Under the pieces are notes generated by a model. It was given only the letters and a program-made list of their open reading frames with translations. It was not told the origin of the DNA and did no database searches. DNA of 64,000 nt from Synechococcaceae cyanobacterium SM2_3_1. Lineage in GTDB: Bacteria > Cyanobacteriota > Cyanobacteriia > Thermostichales > Thermostichaceae. This document shows, piece by piece, positions 20,286 through 32,509 of this stretch; position 1 is the first letter of the stretch; every line of letters begins with the position of its first letter. The translations under genes were made by a program, and so were the position numbers. Where the stretch lies: assembly GCA_012030715.1 (NCBI GenBank), contig JAAUUJ010000001.1, positions 1-64,000 on the forward strand. Reading direction: 5' to 3'.

Positions 20286-23200
20286 ATGCCCGTGTCGTCA
20301 ATGATCAAGCCCCTTGAGTGCATCTGGGTGGGTCCCCAGGATCCCGTGCAAAAGGTTGCTGAGCAGTTACAGCAGCTTCAGCAGTCCTGGGCTCTGGTGG
20401 GTTCTTCTGTTCAGCCGTTGGGAATCGTGACGGTCCAGGATTTATTGAGTGCAATTCTGTCACCAGGGTCGCCTTCTGTGATCACGGTGGAACAGGTGAT
20501 GTCTGGCATGCCTGCAATGGTACCTCTGTCTGAATGTCAGGATCCTGAGACAGTGCTGCAGCGATGGGAGGAAGGCCCTCTACCGTTTGTACCTGTGCAA
20601 AATCAGAGGGGTGAGGTGGTGGGGGTGGTCACTCAGGATCATCTCCAGAAAGCTGTGATCAAGCAATATCGTCAGGTGACGCAGAGCACCGAATTCTATT
20701 TCCAGCGGTTTTACAAAGCTTTTCAGCAATCTTTTCAACTGATCACTATTCTCACTCCTGAGGGCACCGTCCTGGAGGATAATCAGACCGCACTGGAGTT
20801 TTGTCAACTACATTTGACTGATGTCATTGGTCTCCCCTTTTGGGAGCTGCCCTGCTGGAATTTTGCTCCCGAGGTGCAGCGGTCTCTACAATCAGCAATC
20901 GCTGCTGCCGCCAAAGGAAAGACCATCCATCAGGAAGCTACAATTCAAGCCCCTGATCGGTCAGAGATCACCATCGATTTTTCTCTCAAGCCACTCTGCA
21001 ATGCCGAGGGAAAAATTGAATACTTACTGGCAGAAGGGCACAATATTTCTCAACTTAAAAGTGTGGAGCAGCAGTTGCACCTTAAAACAGGGCAGGAACA
21101 ATCCCTAAACAAGGTGGTGCAAGCGATCCGGAGTTCTCTAGATCTGGATCAGATCTTCATCCTGGCAGCGAATGAGATCAGTCAGTTGCTGCAGGTTGAA
21201 GTTAATATTGTTCAATACATGCCAGAGGAACAGGGCTGGCGGCATCGAATCTGCCGGAAGCTAGATCAGGTGGTTCTGGAAAAACTTGATCTTCTCATCC
21301 CTGATGCGGATAATCCCTTTGCTGCTCGGCTGAAACAAAAACAGATGGTAGTGGTTGACAGGACAGAAACCATTACGGATCCGGTGAATACCTCTCTGAA
21401 AGAAGATTTTCCAGGGGCCTGGCTATTAATTCCGATTGCGGTTGCAGATCAAGTATGGGGAAGTCTTTCGTTAGCTCGAAATCATACCTGCCACTGGACG
21501 GAAACCGACATTGATCTGGGCCAACGGGTTGCCGAGCACCTGGGGATGGCGATCCATCAGGCACAGTTGTATCAGCAGCGGTTGCAGGAACTGCTGGCAC
21601 GGCAGCGGGTAGAGCTGACCTTAAAAGAGTCGGAAATGCGGTTGCAGCAGATCCTTGATAGTGCTCAAGCCACCATTGTGGGCTTTCAGGTGTTTGCCGA
21701 TGGCCAGTGGAATTACCTTTGCTACCTCTCAGGGATCAGAACAGGTTTATGGCTTTAGTCCCGAGGAGTTTATTGCAGATAAATATCTCTGGGATACCCG
21801 TGTTCCTCCTGAAGATAGACTGCAAGCATCCATTCGCCACCGTTTAGAGGATATCTGGGCAGAACGCCCTGTCAAGACTGTGCATCGTTTTCTTCACAAA
21901 GATAACTCCCTGCGCTGGATCCACTGCACAATGGTTCCCCGCCGCAATGAGGCTCAACACTGCTGGTATGTAACGGCTGTAGGTGTCGATATCACTGAAC
22001 AAAAGCTGTTGGAAGAAAATCTGCGCCGCTATGAACGCATTGTCTCGGCCACGGCTGATGGCATCTCACTCGTGGACAATTCCTATACTTACCAACTCAT
22101 CAACGAGACCTATCTGTGCTGGAACCTGAAGCACCGCGATCAAATTGTGGGTCATACCGTTGCAGACTTGTTGGGGGAAGAACCCTTCACACGCTTTGTG
22201 AAGCCTAATTTTGATCGCTGTCTACAAGGGGAAGTCGTCACCTATGAAGAATGGTTTGAGTTTCCTGGAGTCGGTCAAAAGTTTGTCAGCGCAACCTATA
22301 GTCCCTACCGTGATCCAAAGGGTACCATCTCCGGAATCGTCGCCTCCACTCGCGATCTAACCTCGCTAAAACGCACTGAACAAGCTCTATTTGAATCACA
22401 ACTGCAATATCTGCATTTAGTCAATGCGGTTCAGGGAATCGTTTGGGAAGCGGATCCCGTTACCTTGCAATTCACCTTTGTCAGTGCCCAAGCAGAGAAG
22501 ATTTTAGGCTATCCTGTCAGCCAGTGGTTAGAGGAAAACTTCTGGATTGATCATATTCATCCCGAAGATCGAGAGGCAGCCATTGCCAATTGTCAAACAT
22601 GCATCCAAGCACTTGAGCCTCACTCCTTTGAGTACCGCATGATCAGTGCCGATGGAAAGGAAGTATGGCTCTACGATACCGTCAACATTACATTTGAAGA
22701 AAGTAAACCAGGTAAGCTTCAGGGGCTGATGGTTGACATTACCGACCGAAAGCTAGCCGATGCATCCCTCAGAGACTACCAGCAAATGATCCAGCAGGTG
22801 GCAGACTCCACTCTCGCTATTCTCTACATCTACGATTTGCTTGAAAACCGCAATGTTTTTGTCAATTCTCAGATCGAGGCGGTGTTGGGCTACTCCCCTG
22901 CGGAGATTCAGGTGATCGGCAGCTCTCTGATGCCCAGCTTGATTCACCCCGATGACTTACCCCAGGCCCTGACCCTTCAAGATCGCTGTTGTCAAGCAAC
23001 CACCGATGAAGTCCTCCCGATTGAATATCGCATGCGGCATAAAGATGGCAGCTACCGCTGGCTACTCAGCCGTGATCGTGTGATTAAACGCACAGCCAAC
23101 GGGGATCCCTGGCAGATCCTGGGAGTCGCTACCGATATTACCCACCAGAAACAGTTGCAAGACCAACTCGCTGCACAGTTAGAGCGGGAACATCTACTGG

Positions 23201-25610
23201 CTAGTATTTCTCAGCGGATCCGTCAGACTCTGGATTTGAGCGAGATCTTGCTGACGGCAGTGCATGAAGTCCGGCAGCTACTCAAAACAGAGCGGGTGGT
23301 CCTTTATCGGCTCGAGACGGACGGAACAGGCACCATTGTAGCGGAGTCAGTGGAGCCAGGAACCATGCCCTTACTGGGTATGATCATTGAAGATTCCTGC
23401 TTCCGGAACCACTGGTATTTGGCCTACCAACAAGGCCGGATCAGTCAAATTAATGATATTGAAACCGCAGCCATTCAAGCCTGTCATGGGGAGTTATTAC
23501 GCCGTTGTCAGGTGCGAGCCAATCTGGTGGTGCCGATTCTGCAGGGAGAACGTCTCTGGGGATTGCTAATTGCCCACCATTGTAGTGAACCCAAAGTGTG
23601 GCAACCCTGGACGGCAAAACTGATGCAACGTATTGCCAGCCAGCTGGGGATCGCGATCCAACAGGCAGAGATTTACAGCCAGCTGCAGCAAAGTGAAAGG
23701 TACAACCGAGCCCTGGTGGATGCTATCCCTGATCTCCTGCTACGGGTTAAACGAGATGGGACTCGCACGTTCATTAAATTCGGATCGGATTACGGAGATC
23801 AGGTGAAACTCTACCATCAGAAGACATGACCCTAGGAACCTCGATTCTGGATACCTTACCTTCCCAACTGGCTCAGCAACGCATGGCAGCTATCAAACAG
23901 GCCCTGGACACCTGTCAAATTAAGGTTTACGAACAGGTGCTCAGCTTTCAGGATCGGCACCAATTCGAGGAAGTACGGGTGATTCCTTACAATCCCGATG
24001 AGGTTCTGATCATTGTCCGCGACATTACGGAGCGAAAACTGGTCGAAGCTCAAATGGAAGCGGCCCGTCAGCAGGCGGAAGCGGCCAATACGGCTAAGAG
24101 TCAGTTCTTGGCCACCATGAGCCATGAGATCCGGACCCCCCTGAATGCGGTCCTGGGGATGATCAGCCTGCTGGAACAAAGTTCCTTAACCGTTGAGCAG
24201 CGACAGCTGGTGAGGACGATTCGCAACGGTGGGGAAGTATTGCTGGCGATCATCACTGATCTGCTGGACTTTTCACGCATCGAAGCCGGACGTCTGGAAC
24301 TGAGCTCAGAACCTCTGGAGGTGCGGCCTACTGTAGAATCGGTGCTCGCACTCTTTGCAGCCAAGCTGGCGGAGAAACAATTACAGCTATCCCTGCAGGT
24401 GGATCCTCAGGTTCCCCTCTGGATCCGGGGCGATGCCCAACGGCTGCAACAGATCCTGATCAACCTGCTCAGTAATGCTCTCAAGTTTACCGAGCGAGGA
24501 TCGATCACGGTAACTTTGAGCGCAAAACCATTGGCGTCCCAACCCCAAACTTGTGAGATCTGTTTTCAGGTACAGGATACGGGAGTGGGGATTGCTCCTG
24601 ACAAAATCGATCTCATTTTTCAGCCGTTTCAGCAGGGAGACAGTTCCATCAGTCGTCGCTATGGCGGCACAGGTCTGGGGCTCTCCATCTGTCGGCACCT
24701 GTGTGAATTGATGGGGGGAATCATCACTTTTGAAAGCCAACAGGGCCTGGGATCAACTTTCTCCTTGACGGTGCCCGCTGAGATCGTTCCTCCTCCCCGA
24801 TCGCCTGAACTGACTGCAGCACATCTAGCCTCAGCGGTGCCTTCTCCCTCTTCGCTGTTAGCACTGCGCCTCCCCCTGCAGATCCTGGTGGTGGAAGATA
24901 ATCCTGTGAATCAGACGGTGGCAGAGGCTCTGCTGCGTTGCCTGGGATACCAGCCCACTCAGGTGAGTCATGGGGTCGAAGCCCTGACGGCACTCGAACA
25001 ACACAACTATGATGTGGTTTTCATGGATGTGGAAATGCCGGAGATGGATGGTCTGACCGCGACCCGTCTGATCCGCCACCATTTTGGGCATGCTGTTTAC
25101 ATCATTGGCATGAGTGCGGCAGCCTTTCCCGAATCGCGGCAACGGGCCCTAGAGTCAGGCATGAATGATTACCTCACCAAGCCGATTCAGTTGCATACCC
25201 TGTCCGCAGCATTGCAGCAAAGCACGACATCGATCACTGATATCCTTGCCGGAGAACCTGCCCTCACCCTTGATCCTCAGGTGCTGATCACCTTAAAAAC
25301 TGTTCTGGGGGCGCAGGCTGCCGAGGTGATCCCGCGGATGTTGCAGGCATTTGTGCGGGATACAACCCAACGGTTGCAGGACATGGCTCAGGCCTGTGCC
25401 CAGGAGGATTGGGAGCGGCTGCGCAAACTAGCTCACGGGCTCAAGGGGACCAGCAGTCAGCTAGGGGCTCAAAAACTCTACAAGCTGGCTCAGGATCTGG
25501 AAGCGGGATGTCGTATTCCTCTGCCCGATCAACACCTGCAAACGGTCCTGCAGCAGATCCACAGCGAATTCACCCTTGTAATCCAGGCCCTTGAGCAGGA
25601 GATCCCTTGA
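20286..25610 (+). CDS. Large hybrid sensor histidine kinase (CBS pair, PAS, GAF, multiple PAS, GAF, HisKA, HATPase, REC, Hpt); two frameshifts near 21716 and 23815
   Basis: N-terminal CBS-like repeats; several PAS/PAC (VDITEQKLLEENLRRYE); GAF; ATMSHEIRTPLNAVLGMISLLEQ; GTGLGLSICRHLCELMGG; VVEDNPVNQTV; Hpt AHGLKGTSSQLGAQKL. Three ORFs chain without domain duplication. Confidence 0.85.
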
Positions 25611-27292
25611 ATGACACTCACCCCACCTCTGGCTGCCCCTCTGATTCTGGTTGCCGATGATGATCCGCTGCTGGCGGAAGTCGTAGGGCCAATCCTCAGT
25701 CAAGAGGGATATCGCACCTCGATTGCCCGCAATGGGGCTGAATGTCTGCGCAAGGTGGAGGAAGAACTTCCCCAACTGATCCTGCTGGATGCAGTCATGC
25801 CGGATCCTGATGGGTTTGACTGTTGCCGTCAGATCCGCGCTCTGGAGGCAGGATCCACGATTCCCATTCTGATGATCACTCACCTGGAAGATAACGAGTC
25901 TGTGAACCGCGCCTTTGAGGCAGGGGCCACCGATTACATCCAGAAGCCCTTGCACTGGGGGGTTTTGAAACAACGGATCCGACGTCTCCTCCAGGCCCAC
26001 CGTGACTGGCAGGAAAAACACAGCTGATTCAGGAACTGGATTTTCAGGTGAAAGTGCGGAATACTGAATTGCGAACGGCCATAGAGTTTGAACAACTCCT
26101 GCGGGTGATTACCGATAAAGTCCGCAGCAGCCTGCAGGAAGAAGAAGTGTTGGCCACTGCCGTACAAGAGCTTACTCAGGGTCTGGGACTGGGCTATTGC
26201 AAGGTGGCGATGCCGAACTCAGATGGCCAAACCTACCAGATTGGTTATGAACATCAGGGGTATCTCAACTTTTTATTGCCCAATGACAACCTGACTCTAA
26301 ATCTAGAGATCTGGCCTCAACTGCAACGGGGAGAAACCATTCTCTACTCTCGCCCATTGTCAGACAGACAAAAGATCACCGTGCTGTGTTGCCCCCTGCT
26401 CGATAATGCAGAGTTCCTGGGCTTTCTGAGTTTAATTCGCTCCCCAGAGCACAGCTTCAATCATCTGGAGGTGCGGCTGGCAGAACAGGTCGCCAATCAA
26501 TGCATAATCGGGATCAGGCAGTCCCGCCTCCACCAGGCCACGCTGCAGCAGGTTTCCCAGCTGGCGGAGTTAAACCAGCTCAAAGATGAATTTGTGCATC
26601 TGGTATCCCATGAACTGCGCACCCCCCTCACCAATATGAAAATGGCCCTGAAAATGCTGGAGACAGTTGATTACAACGAACGGCAACAACGCTATTTCCG
26701 CATTCTGCAGTCTGAATGGCAACGGGAATTGGAACTGGTCAATGATCTTCTGGATCTGCAGTCACTGGAGTCCGGCACCCATCACCTGCATCTGGATACG
26801 ATTTCCCTGAACGAATGGATTCAGCCTTTCCTGGAGCCCTTCCTTATCCGGTTTCAAGAACGACAACAGGTTCTGCGCTTATCTCTACCTGCTCAAGAGT
26901 TCCACTTCACCACCGATGTCAAATTGTTGAGTCGTATCCTGGCAGAATTGTTGAACAATGCCTGTAAATACACCCCAAAAGGGGAAACCGTGAACCTGAT
27001 CATTATGCCCAACTTCCCCTATGTCCAGATTCAAGTCAGCAACAGTGGGGTTGAGATCCCTGCCGAGCATCTGCCGCGCATTTTTGATAAGTTTTACCGG
27101 ATCACTCAGCTGGATCGGGATCATCAAGGCGGAACCGGGTTAGGCTTAGCCCTGGTAAAAACAGTGGTGGATCATTTACAGGGTCAACTGCAGGTGGAAA
27201 GCAACCAGAGAATCACAACCTTTTCAATTGTGTTGCCTTCCTTGTACTACTCAGAAGTCCAGACCTGCCCTGCTACGGCAAGCTGCGCCTAG
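25611..27292 (+). CDS. Response-regulator/histidine-kinase fusion (REC-GAF-HisKA-HATPase); one-base frameshift at an A5 run near 26015
   Basis: LVADDDPLLAEVVGPILSQ...LLDAVMPDPDGFDCCRQI...ATDYIQKP, then (after restoring one A) EKTQLIQELDFQVKVRNTELRTA; FVHLVSHELRTPLTNMKMALKML; GGTGLGLALVKTVVDH. Confidence 0.85.
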
Positions 27293-27317
27293 ATTGCGGT
27301 CGATCATGCAGAGGCGG

Positions 27318-27337
27318 CTATATTCGTATAGTATAAT
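27318..27337. promoter_or_regulatory. Inverted repeat CTATA-TTCG-TATAG abutting a TATAAT -10-like box; candidate ArsR autoregulatory operator
   Basis: CTATATTCGTATAG at 27318-27331, immediately followed by TATAAT at 27332-27337, upstream of the ArsR gene. Confidence 0.45.
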
Positions 27338-27375
27338 ATTAAGAATTGATGTCCTTTCTGCTTTTCTTTCCTGCT

Positions 27376-27747
27376 ATGGTTTCGTCACAAGTTAAAGGTG
27401 AGTCTTTATTGACGTCAATTTTTCCTCAGGGGCTGTCTCGAGTCGCCGAGTATTTTAAGGTGCTGTCGGAGGTCAGTCGCCTGCAGATCCTTTGTGCCCT
27501 CAAAGAAAAGGCCCTGAATGTAACCGAGATTATGGCGGCCACCCAGATGGGTCAGGCCAATGTCTCCAAACACCTGAAGATTCTGACGCAGGCAGGCATT
27601 GTCAGTCGTCATCCTCAGGGGGTGAGCGTCTACTACAGGATCAGTAATCCTGCGATTTTCGATATCTGTGAGGTGGTCTGCGATCAGATCCTGATGCAAC
27701 ACCATGAGCAATCCCAGCATTTGGGACAACTCCCATTCCGCTCCTGA
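27376..27747 (+). CDS. ArsR/SmtB-family transcriptional regulator
   Basis: FKVLSEVSRLQILCALKEKALNVTEIMAATQMGQANVSKHLKILTQAGIVSRHPQGVSVYYRI. Start uncertain (27349 or 27376). Confidence 0.85.
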   Translation: MVSSQVKGESLLTSIFPQGLSRVAEYFKVLSEVSRLQILCALKEKALNVTEIMAATQMGQANVSKHLKILTQAGIVSRHPQGVSVYYRISNPAIFDICEVVCDQILMQHHEQSQHLGQLPFRS

Positions 27748-27762
27748 TCTGCGGTTGTCCCT

Positions 27763-29025
27763 CTAGGTGGGGATCAACTGAGCCCGACAGGCATCCACAA
27801 ATTGACGCGCACTCCGTCCGGAAAAGCCATTTTGTTGTTGTGCCCAGGCCACAGCCTGCTGTTTCAGTTGCGCCGGATCCACCTCCAGCTGTGCCCACTT
27901 GCTGAGTTGTAAGACAGTCTCTAGATACTCCGCCTGATTAAAGGGTGAGAAGGACAGGGTGAGGCCAAACCGATCCCCCAACGAGAGCCGTTCCTGAACC
28001 GTGTCCCAGGCATGCACTTCTTCATTTGCAGGATCAGGACGGTCACGAAAAAATTCTCGAATCAGATGACGGCGATTACTGGTGGCGTAAACACGAACAT
28101 TGGCAGGTTGAGCCGTAATATCTCCCTCCAGCAAGACCTTCAGCTGTTTAAACTCCACCTCATCCGTTTCAAAAGAGAGATCATCGACAAACAAAATAAA
28201 GGTCTGACTACGACTCTGCAACGCCGTCAGAATGTCAGGTAAGCGCAGCAGATCGGTGCGATTTAGTTCTAGTAGCCGCAACCCCCGATCCCCGTACTGA
28301 TGCAGCAGTGCCTTCACTAGGGATGATTTGCCTGTGCCCCGGGCCCCATAGAGCAGGACATGCAGGGCGGGTAGCCGCGCCAGAAGAGCTTCCGTATTTT
28401 CACAGAGTAATTTTCGCTGTCGTGGGTAGCCGTACAACTGTGCCATCGCCACCGGATCGGGATGGGGGATCCCCTGCAGTTGACCGTTTGCCCAGCGAAA
28501 GGCACGAAACTGAGCACAGAGTCCGACCCCCTGATTTCGGTAGGTCTGAGCCAGTTGGGTCAAGGTTTCTCCCCAGTCCGGTGCATCCTCCGGATCCCAG
28601 TCCTGAGAAGTAACCGCAGAGGATCCTGCCCACCACACCTGAATTCCCAGGGTAAGCACTCTGGATTGGATGATGCTCTCCCCCCTGGCCAATTGCTGGA
28701 GAGCCCGCAGATCCTTTTGCGCTGCTTGGATCAGGGGGTCTGGAAGGTGAGATAAAGGGTGCAGAGCCGCCGCCCGACTGAAGGGATTATCATCCCAACG
28801 GATCTGTTGCACTAGAAATTGAGTCCAGCTGAGCTGCTCTGTTGCCTGAGCGTGGAATAGCTGTCCGTACTGCCGCAAAATTACGGGAACTGCCGGGATG
28901 GGATCCCGACTCAGAAGCTCCAGCAATCTCCCCCAGTTTTCGCCAATGGGATGTTGAAGGACATTCTGGAACAGCAACAATCCGGCGGCAGCTTCAGAGA
29001 GTGCCTGAAGATCGGGATCATGCAT
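27763..29025 (-). CDS. DUF815-type AAA ATPase
   Basis: HVLLYGARGTGKSSLVKALLHQYGDRGLRLLELNRTDLLRLPDILTALQSRSQTFILFVDDLSFETDEVEFKQLKVLLEGDI...YATSNRRHLI. Confidence 0.85.
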   Translation of the reverse strand: MHDPDLQALSEAAAGLLLFQNVLQHPIGENWGRLLELLSRDPIPAVPVILRQYGQLFHAQATEQLSWTQFLVQQIRWDDNPFSRAAALHPLSHLPDPLIQAAQKDLRALQQLARGESIIQSRVLTLGIQVWWAGSSAVTSQDWDPEDAPDWGETLTQLAQTYRNQGVGLCAQFRAFRWANGQLQGIPHPDPVAMAQLYGYPRQRKLLCENTEALLARLPALHVLLYGARGTGKSSLVKALLHQYGDRGLRLLELNRTDLLRLPDILTALQSRSQTFILFVDDLSFETDEVEFKQLKVLLEGDITAQPANVRVYATSNRRHLIREFFRDRPDPANEEVHAWDTVQERLSLGDRFGLTLSFSPFNQAEYLETVLQLSKWAQLEVDPAQLKQQAVAWAQQQNGFSGRSARQFVDACRAQLIPT

Positions 29026-29028
29026 GAC

Positions 29029-30687
29029 TTAAAACCCACCTGGAGCATCGGTCTGAGCAGGGAGAAGCGGAAGCAGCAGCTGGGAGGGGGTTTGGCCCCC
29101 GGTCTGAACGGTGATCGTGATCGGACGTGCTTCGATCAATCTGGTGGTGGCCGCGCCTGCGCCCGTGCCGGGATTAAGAGCATAGGCCGGAAAAGCAGCA
29201 GCACTGAGGCTGAGTCGCAAAGCATGCCCGGTGGGGATCTGGATGGATGTGGACTGGAACTGCAAGCGCAGAGGGGTGGGTGTGGTCTGGTTTACCCGAG
29301 CATAGGCCTGGGTTAGATTAAAGATCCCCTCCGGACGCACCTCCGAAAGCACGGCACTGATATCAAAGCTGGGGGCGTCAGCGGAGCAATAGAGGAGAAG
29401 CTCACAGGATCCCAGTAGCTTTAGAAACGTGGGCAGGGGATCGGTGGTATAGGTGAGAACATCAGTGCGGCAGTCCAGATGACTGCGATCCCCGGATCCG
29501 GCAGGAATGGCCATATTCCCTCCCAGGGAAGGCACAGGTCGCCAGGGATCATGCACAAAAACATCAGGAGGACAGCGTTCGGGCGTAGTGGTGATCAGCT
29601 GTCCTTCAGATTCACTGACTCCTGCCAGTCCACTCCCTTTAAGAAAGTACGTTCGGGAAGTCGTCCACGGCCAGGCAGGAAAACATTGCCAGTGGTTCCG
29701 GCCCATTTCGAACAGTTGGACAGGAGCCTCCTGAAGAATACCGGTGTCAATTCCCTTCAGCAGCTGATCAAACCAGCGCACCTGCAGCCGATCCACAGGA
29801 CTGACTGCTTCCGGCCCATAATCAATCGCGCCCAAGCGTCGCCCCCAGGGAAGGTGGGGCCAGGGACCGATCAGCAATCGCTGCGGCTGCTGACATTGGT
29901 CCACCATGGCTCGATAGAGGGCCAGAGTTCCCCGTAAATAGCTATCATGCCAGCCCCCAATATGGAGCATGGGTAGATCCAGGTCCTGGAGATAACTGGA
30001 GGGGGAGAGGGCTTTCCAGTAGTTGGCATCGGGATCGGGGTGATCGAGCCAGTCAAAGTAAAAAGACGCCGGAGGATAGGCTTCCAGCCAGTCGGGACGG
30101 CTGGGGATCGCACTGGTGAGGGGCAACTGGCGGGATGCGGCCACAAGCTTCTGGTGCATGGCCTGATCCTGTCGCAGGCGGGCGGTTTCTGCCGACAGTT
30201 GCAGAGCCCAGCTCAACTTGCTTTGCAGGCAAAAGGCTCCCCCTTCGTACACCATCTCGTGCAGGTGATAGGGCAGCATAGCGGGGCAAATCGCTTTCAG
30301 GGGTGCCGGACGGGTACTGGCTGCATAGAGTTGGGTCGCCCCCTGATAAGAGAAGCCATACATCCCCACCCCACCATTACTGCCAGGCAAGCCCGCAGCC
30401 CAATACACACTGTCTTCCCCATCGGCAACTTCTGAGGCAAAGGGATAAAACGCGCCCTCAGAGGTACCGCGACCCCGCACATCCTGGATCACGACAATGT
30501 AGCCCTGGGCCGCATACCAGCGGGGATGGGCGTAGACCACCGTGGAAGCAATGCTGCGTCCGTAGGGTTGCCGCATCAGCAGAACGGGAAAGGATCCCGC
30601 AGCATCTGGTGCATAGACATCGGCATCCAGACGCACTCCATCACGGGTCTGCATGGACAGGGTCGTCTTCGCTTGCACTGACAGCAT
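29029..30687 (-). CDS. CocE/NonD (X-Pro dipeptidyl-peptidase, S15) family hydrolase
   Basis: TRDGVRLDADVYAPDAAGSFPVLLMRQPYGR; VIQDVRGRGTSEGAFYPF; GMYGFSYQGATQLYAA; GGWHDSYLRG. Confidence 0.9.
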   Translation of the reverse strand: MLSVQAKTTLSMQTRDGVRLDADVYAPDAAGSFPVLLMRQPYGRSIASTVVYAHPRWYAAQGYIVVIQDVRGRGTSEGAFYPFASEVADGEDSVYWAAGLPGSNGGVGMYGFSYQGATQLYAASTRPAPLKAICPAMLPYHLHEMVYEGGAFCLQSKLSWALQLSAETARLRQDQAMHQKLVAASRQLPLTSAIPSRPDWLEAYPPASFYFDWLDHPDPDANYWKALSPSSYLQDLDLPMLHIGGWHDSYLRGTLALYRAMVDQCQQPQRLLIGPWPHLPWGRRLGAIDYGPEAVSPVDRLQVRWFDQLLKGIDTGILQEAPVQLFEMGRNHWQCFPAWPWTTSRTYFLKGSGLAGVSESEGQLITTTPERCPPDVFVHDPWRPVPSLGGNMAIPAGSGDRSHLDCRTDVLTYTTDPLPTFLKLLGSCELLLYCSADAPSFDISAVLSEVRPEGIFNLTQAYARVNQTTPTPLRLQFQSTSIQIPTGHALRLSLSAAAFPAYALNPGTGAGAATTRLIEARPITITVQTGGQTPSQLLLPLLPAQTDAPGGF

Positions 30688-30712
30688 CAGCTGGTGAACC
30701 TGGATAGCCGAT

Positions 30713-32047
30713 CTAGGCAGACTCAGGCTTAGGCAGAGAATGGGGATGCAGCAGCAGCTCATTTGTGGAACGGCGCTCCACCATCTCGGCTGTGATCAGG
30801 CAGCGTTTAATGTCTTTACGGGAGGGAATTTCATACATCACTTCCAGCATCAATTCCTCTACCACTTGGCGCAATGCCCGTGCCCCTGTCTTGCGTTTAT
30901 AGGCTTCACGGGCAATGGCAGAGATAGCCGCCGGTTCAAACTCCAGATCCACCCCGTCCATCTTGATCAGCTTTTTGGCCTGCTTGATGATCGCATTCTT
31001 AGGTTCGGTGAGAATCACCTCCAGTGCCTTTTCATCTAGCGGCTCGAGGGTGGCAATTACTGGGAGTCGGCCTGTGAATTCCGGAATCATGCCATACTTC
31101 ACCAAATCATCTGGCTCTAGCTGACGCAGGGCATGGGCCGCCCGTTGCTCTCGGGATACCACTGAGGTGTCGGAGGGCTGAATGAAGCCCATAGACTTCT
31201 TACCCGTGCGCTGCTCGATCACCTTCTCCAGACCCACAAAGGCGCCACCACAGATAAAGAGGATGTTCGAGGTGTCGATCTGGATGCAATCTTGATAGGG
31301 ATGCTTGCGTCCCCCCTGAGGTGGCACATTGGCGACCGTGCCCTCCAGCATTTTCAAGAGGGCCTGCTGTACACCTTCTCCAGAAACATCGCGAGTAATG
31401 GAGGGGTTTTCACTCTTGCGCGCCACCTTGTCAATTTCATCAATGTAGATGATCCCTCGCTGGGCTTCCTCCACGTCAAGATCGGCAACCTGGAGCAGAC
31501 GCAGCAAAATGTTTTCGACGTCTTCACCCACATATCCGGCTTCCGTCAGCGTTGTGGCGTCGGCAACCGCGAAAGGCACTTCCAGCATCCGCGCCAGGGT
31601 TTCGGCCAGCAGGGTTTTTCCTGAACCCGTCGGACCAATGATCAGGATGTTGGACTTATGCAGTTCAGTATCGTCCTCCGCCTGCTCTGTAGAGGCATTC
31701 AGACGCTTGTAGTGGTTGTAGACTGCCACCGAGAGGACTTTCTTGGCCTGATCCTGCCCCACTACATATTGATCAAGATAGCGGCGGATATCACGGGGTT
31801 TGGGAAGCTGCGCCAGAGAGGGAAGGGTGCGGGAAGACTTCTTGTTGTTGGACTCCCGGCGGGGGGCAGGAGCGGAAGGAGGTTGGTTAGTGGTGTTGCC
31901 GTCGTAAAGCTCCTCATCCAGGATCTCATTGCAAAGATCCACGCATTCATCGCAAATGTAGACTCCGGGGCCTGCAATCAGCTTGCGCACCTGCTCCTGA
32001 GACTTACCGCAAAAAGAACACTTTAGATGGGAATCGTACTTCGGCAT
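30713..32047 (-). CDS. clpX: ATP-dependent Clp protease ATP-binding subunit ClpX
   Basis: Zinc finger [79 protein letters not shown]. Confidence 0.98.
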   Translation of the reverse strand: MPKYDSHLKCSFCGKSQEQVRKLIAGPGVYICDECVDLCNEILDEELYDGNTTNQPPSAPAPRRESNNKKSSRTLPSLAQLPKPRDIRRYLDQYVVGQDQAKKVLSVAVYNHYKRLNASTEQAEDDTELHKSNILIIGPTGSGKTLLAETLARMLEVPFAVADATTLTEAGYVGEDVENILLRLLQVADLDVEEAQRGIIYIDEIDKVARKSENPSITRDVSGEGVQQALLKMLEGTVANVPPQGGRKHPYQDCIQIDTSNILFICGGAFVGLEKVIEQRTGKKSMGFIQPSDTSVVSREQRAAHALRQLEPDDLVKYGMIPEFTGRLPVIATLEPLDEKALEVILTEPKNAIIKQAKKLIKMDGVDLEFEPAAISAIAREAYKRKTGARALRQVVEELMLEVMYEIPSRKDIKRCLITAEMVERRSTNELLLHPHSLPKPESA

Positions 32048-32509
32048 GCATCCTCTCTCGCCACTAAGGCTACCATCTTGCCTGGGGTCTACACCCTCTT
32101 TACTAGCACGCTGCTTAGCAAATCCATCCAGACATTGCCCACATTTAACTAGGTGCGCAGGTGCTCACTTAATCTAACATTAGCGGATGGGCAGTGTGGC
32201 AGCACTAGCCATAATCTTCTTTTCAGGGATCCTGCTCCCTAGGACTCACACTCACTGGCAGATCCAGATCCATCAACCAGGGGTTTCAGGGAAGGAGAAT
32301 TCCGTCCGAGCTCGGCCGGGTCATCTCTTGGTCTGACTGAACTGGCTAGGGTTTCCCAAACCTGCCATACTAAAAATCGATTATGGAGTCCGGTCTGCAT
32401 CGATAAGAAGGTTAAACCCTCAGCCCCTTTACTTGGCTGTAACCTGCTGGTGCTACCTCTCCCCTAGTTTTCCAGATCCCTCAGATCATTCGTTCCATCT
32501 TCGGCAGCT

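Noticed and set aside
23816-23830. ATGA stop/start overlap as translational coupling between ORFs 21655-23829 and 23826-25610
   Set aside because: PAS-domain homology runs across the junction after restoring one G, so a frameshift is more likely than two coupled genes.
29479-30707. Chain of + strand ORFs opposite the CocE/NonD hydrolase
   Set aside because: The antisense hydrolase is clear; these + strand ORFs have low-complexity, domain-free translations.
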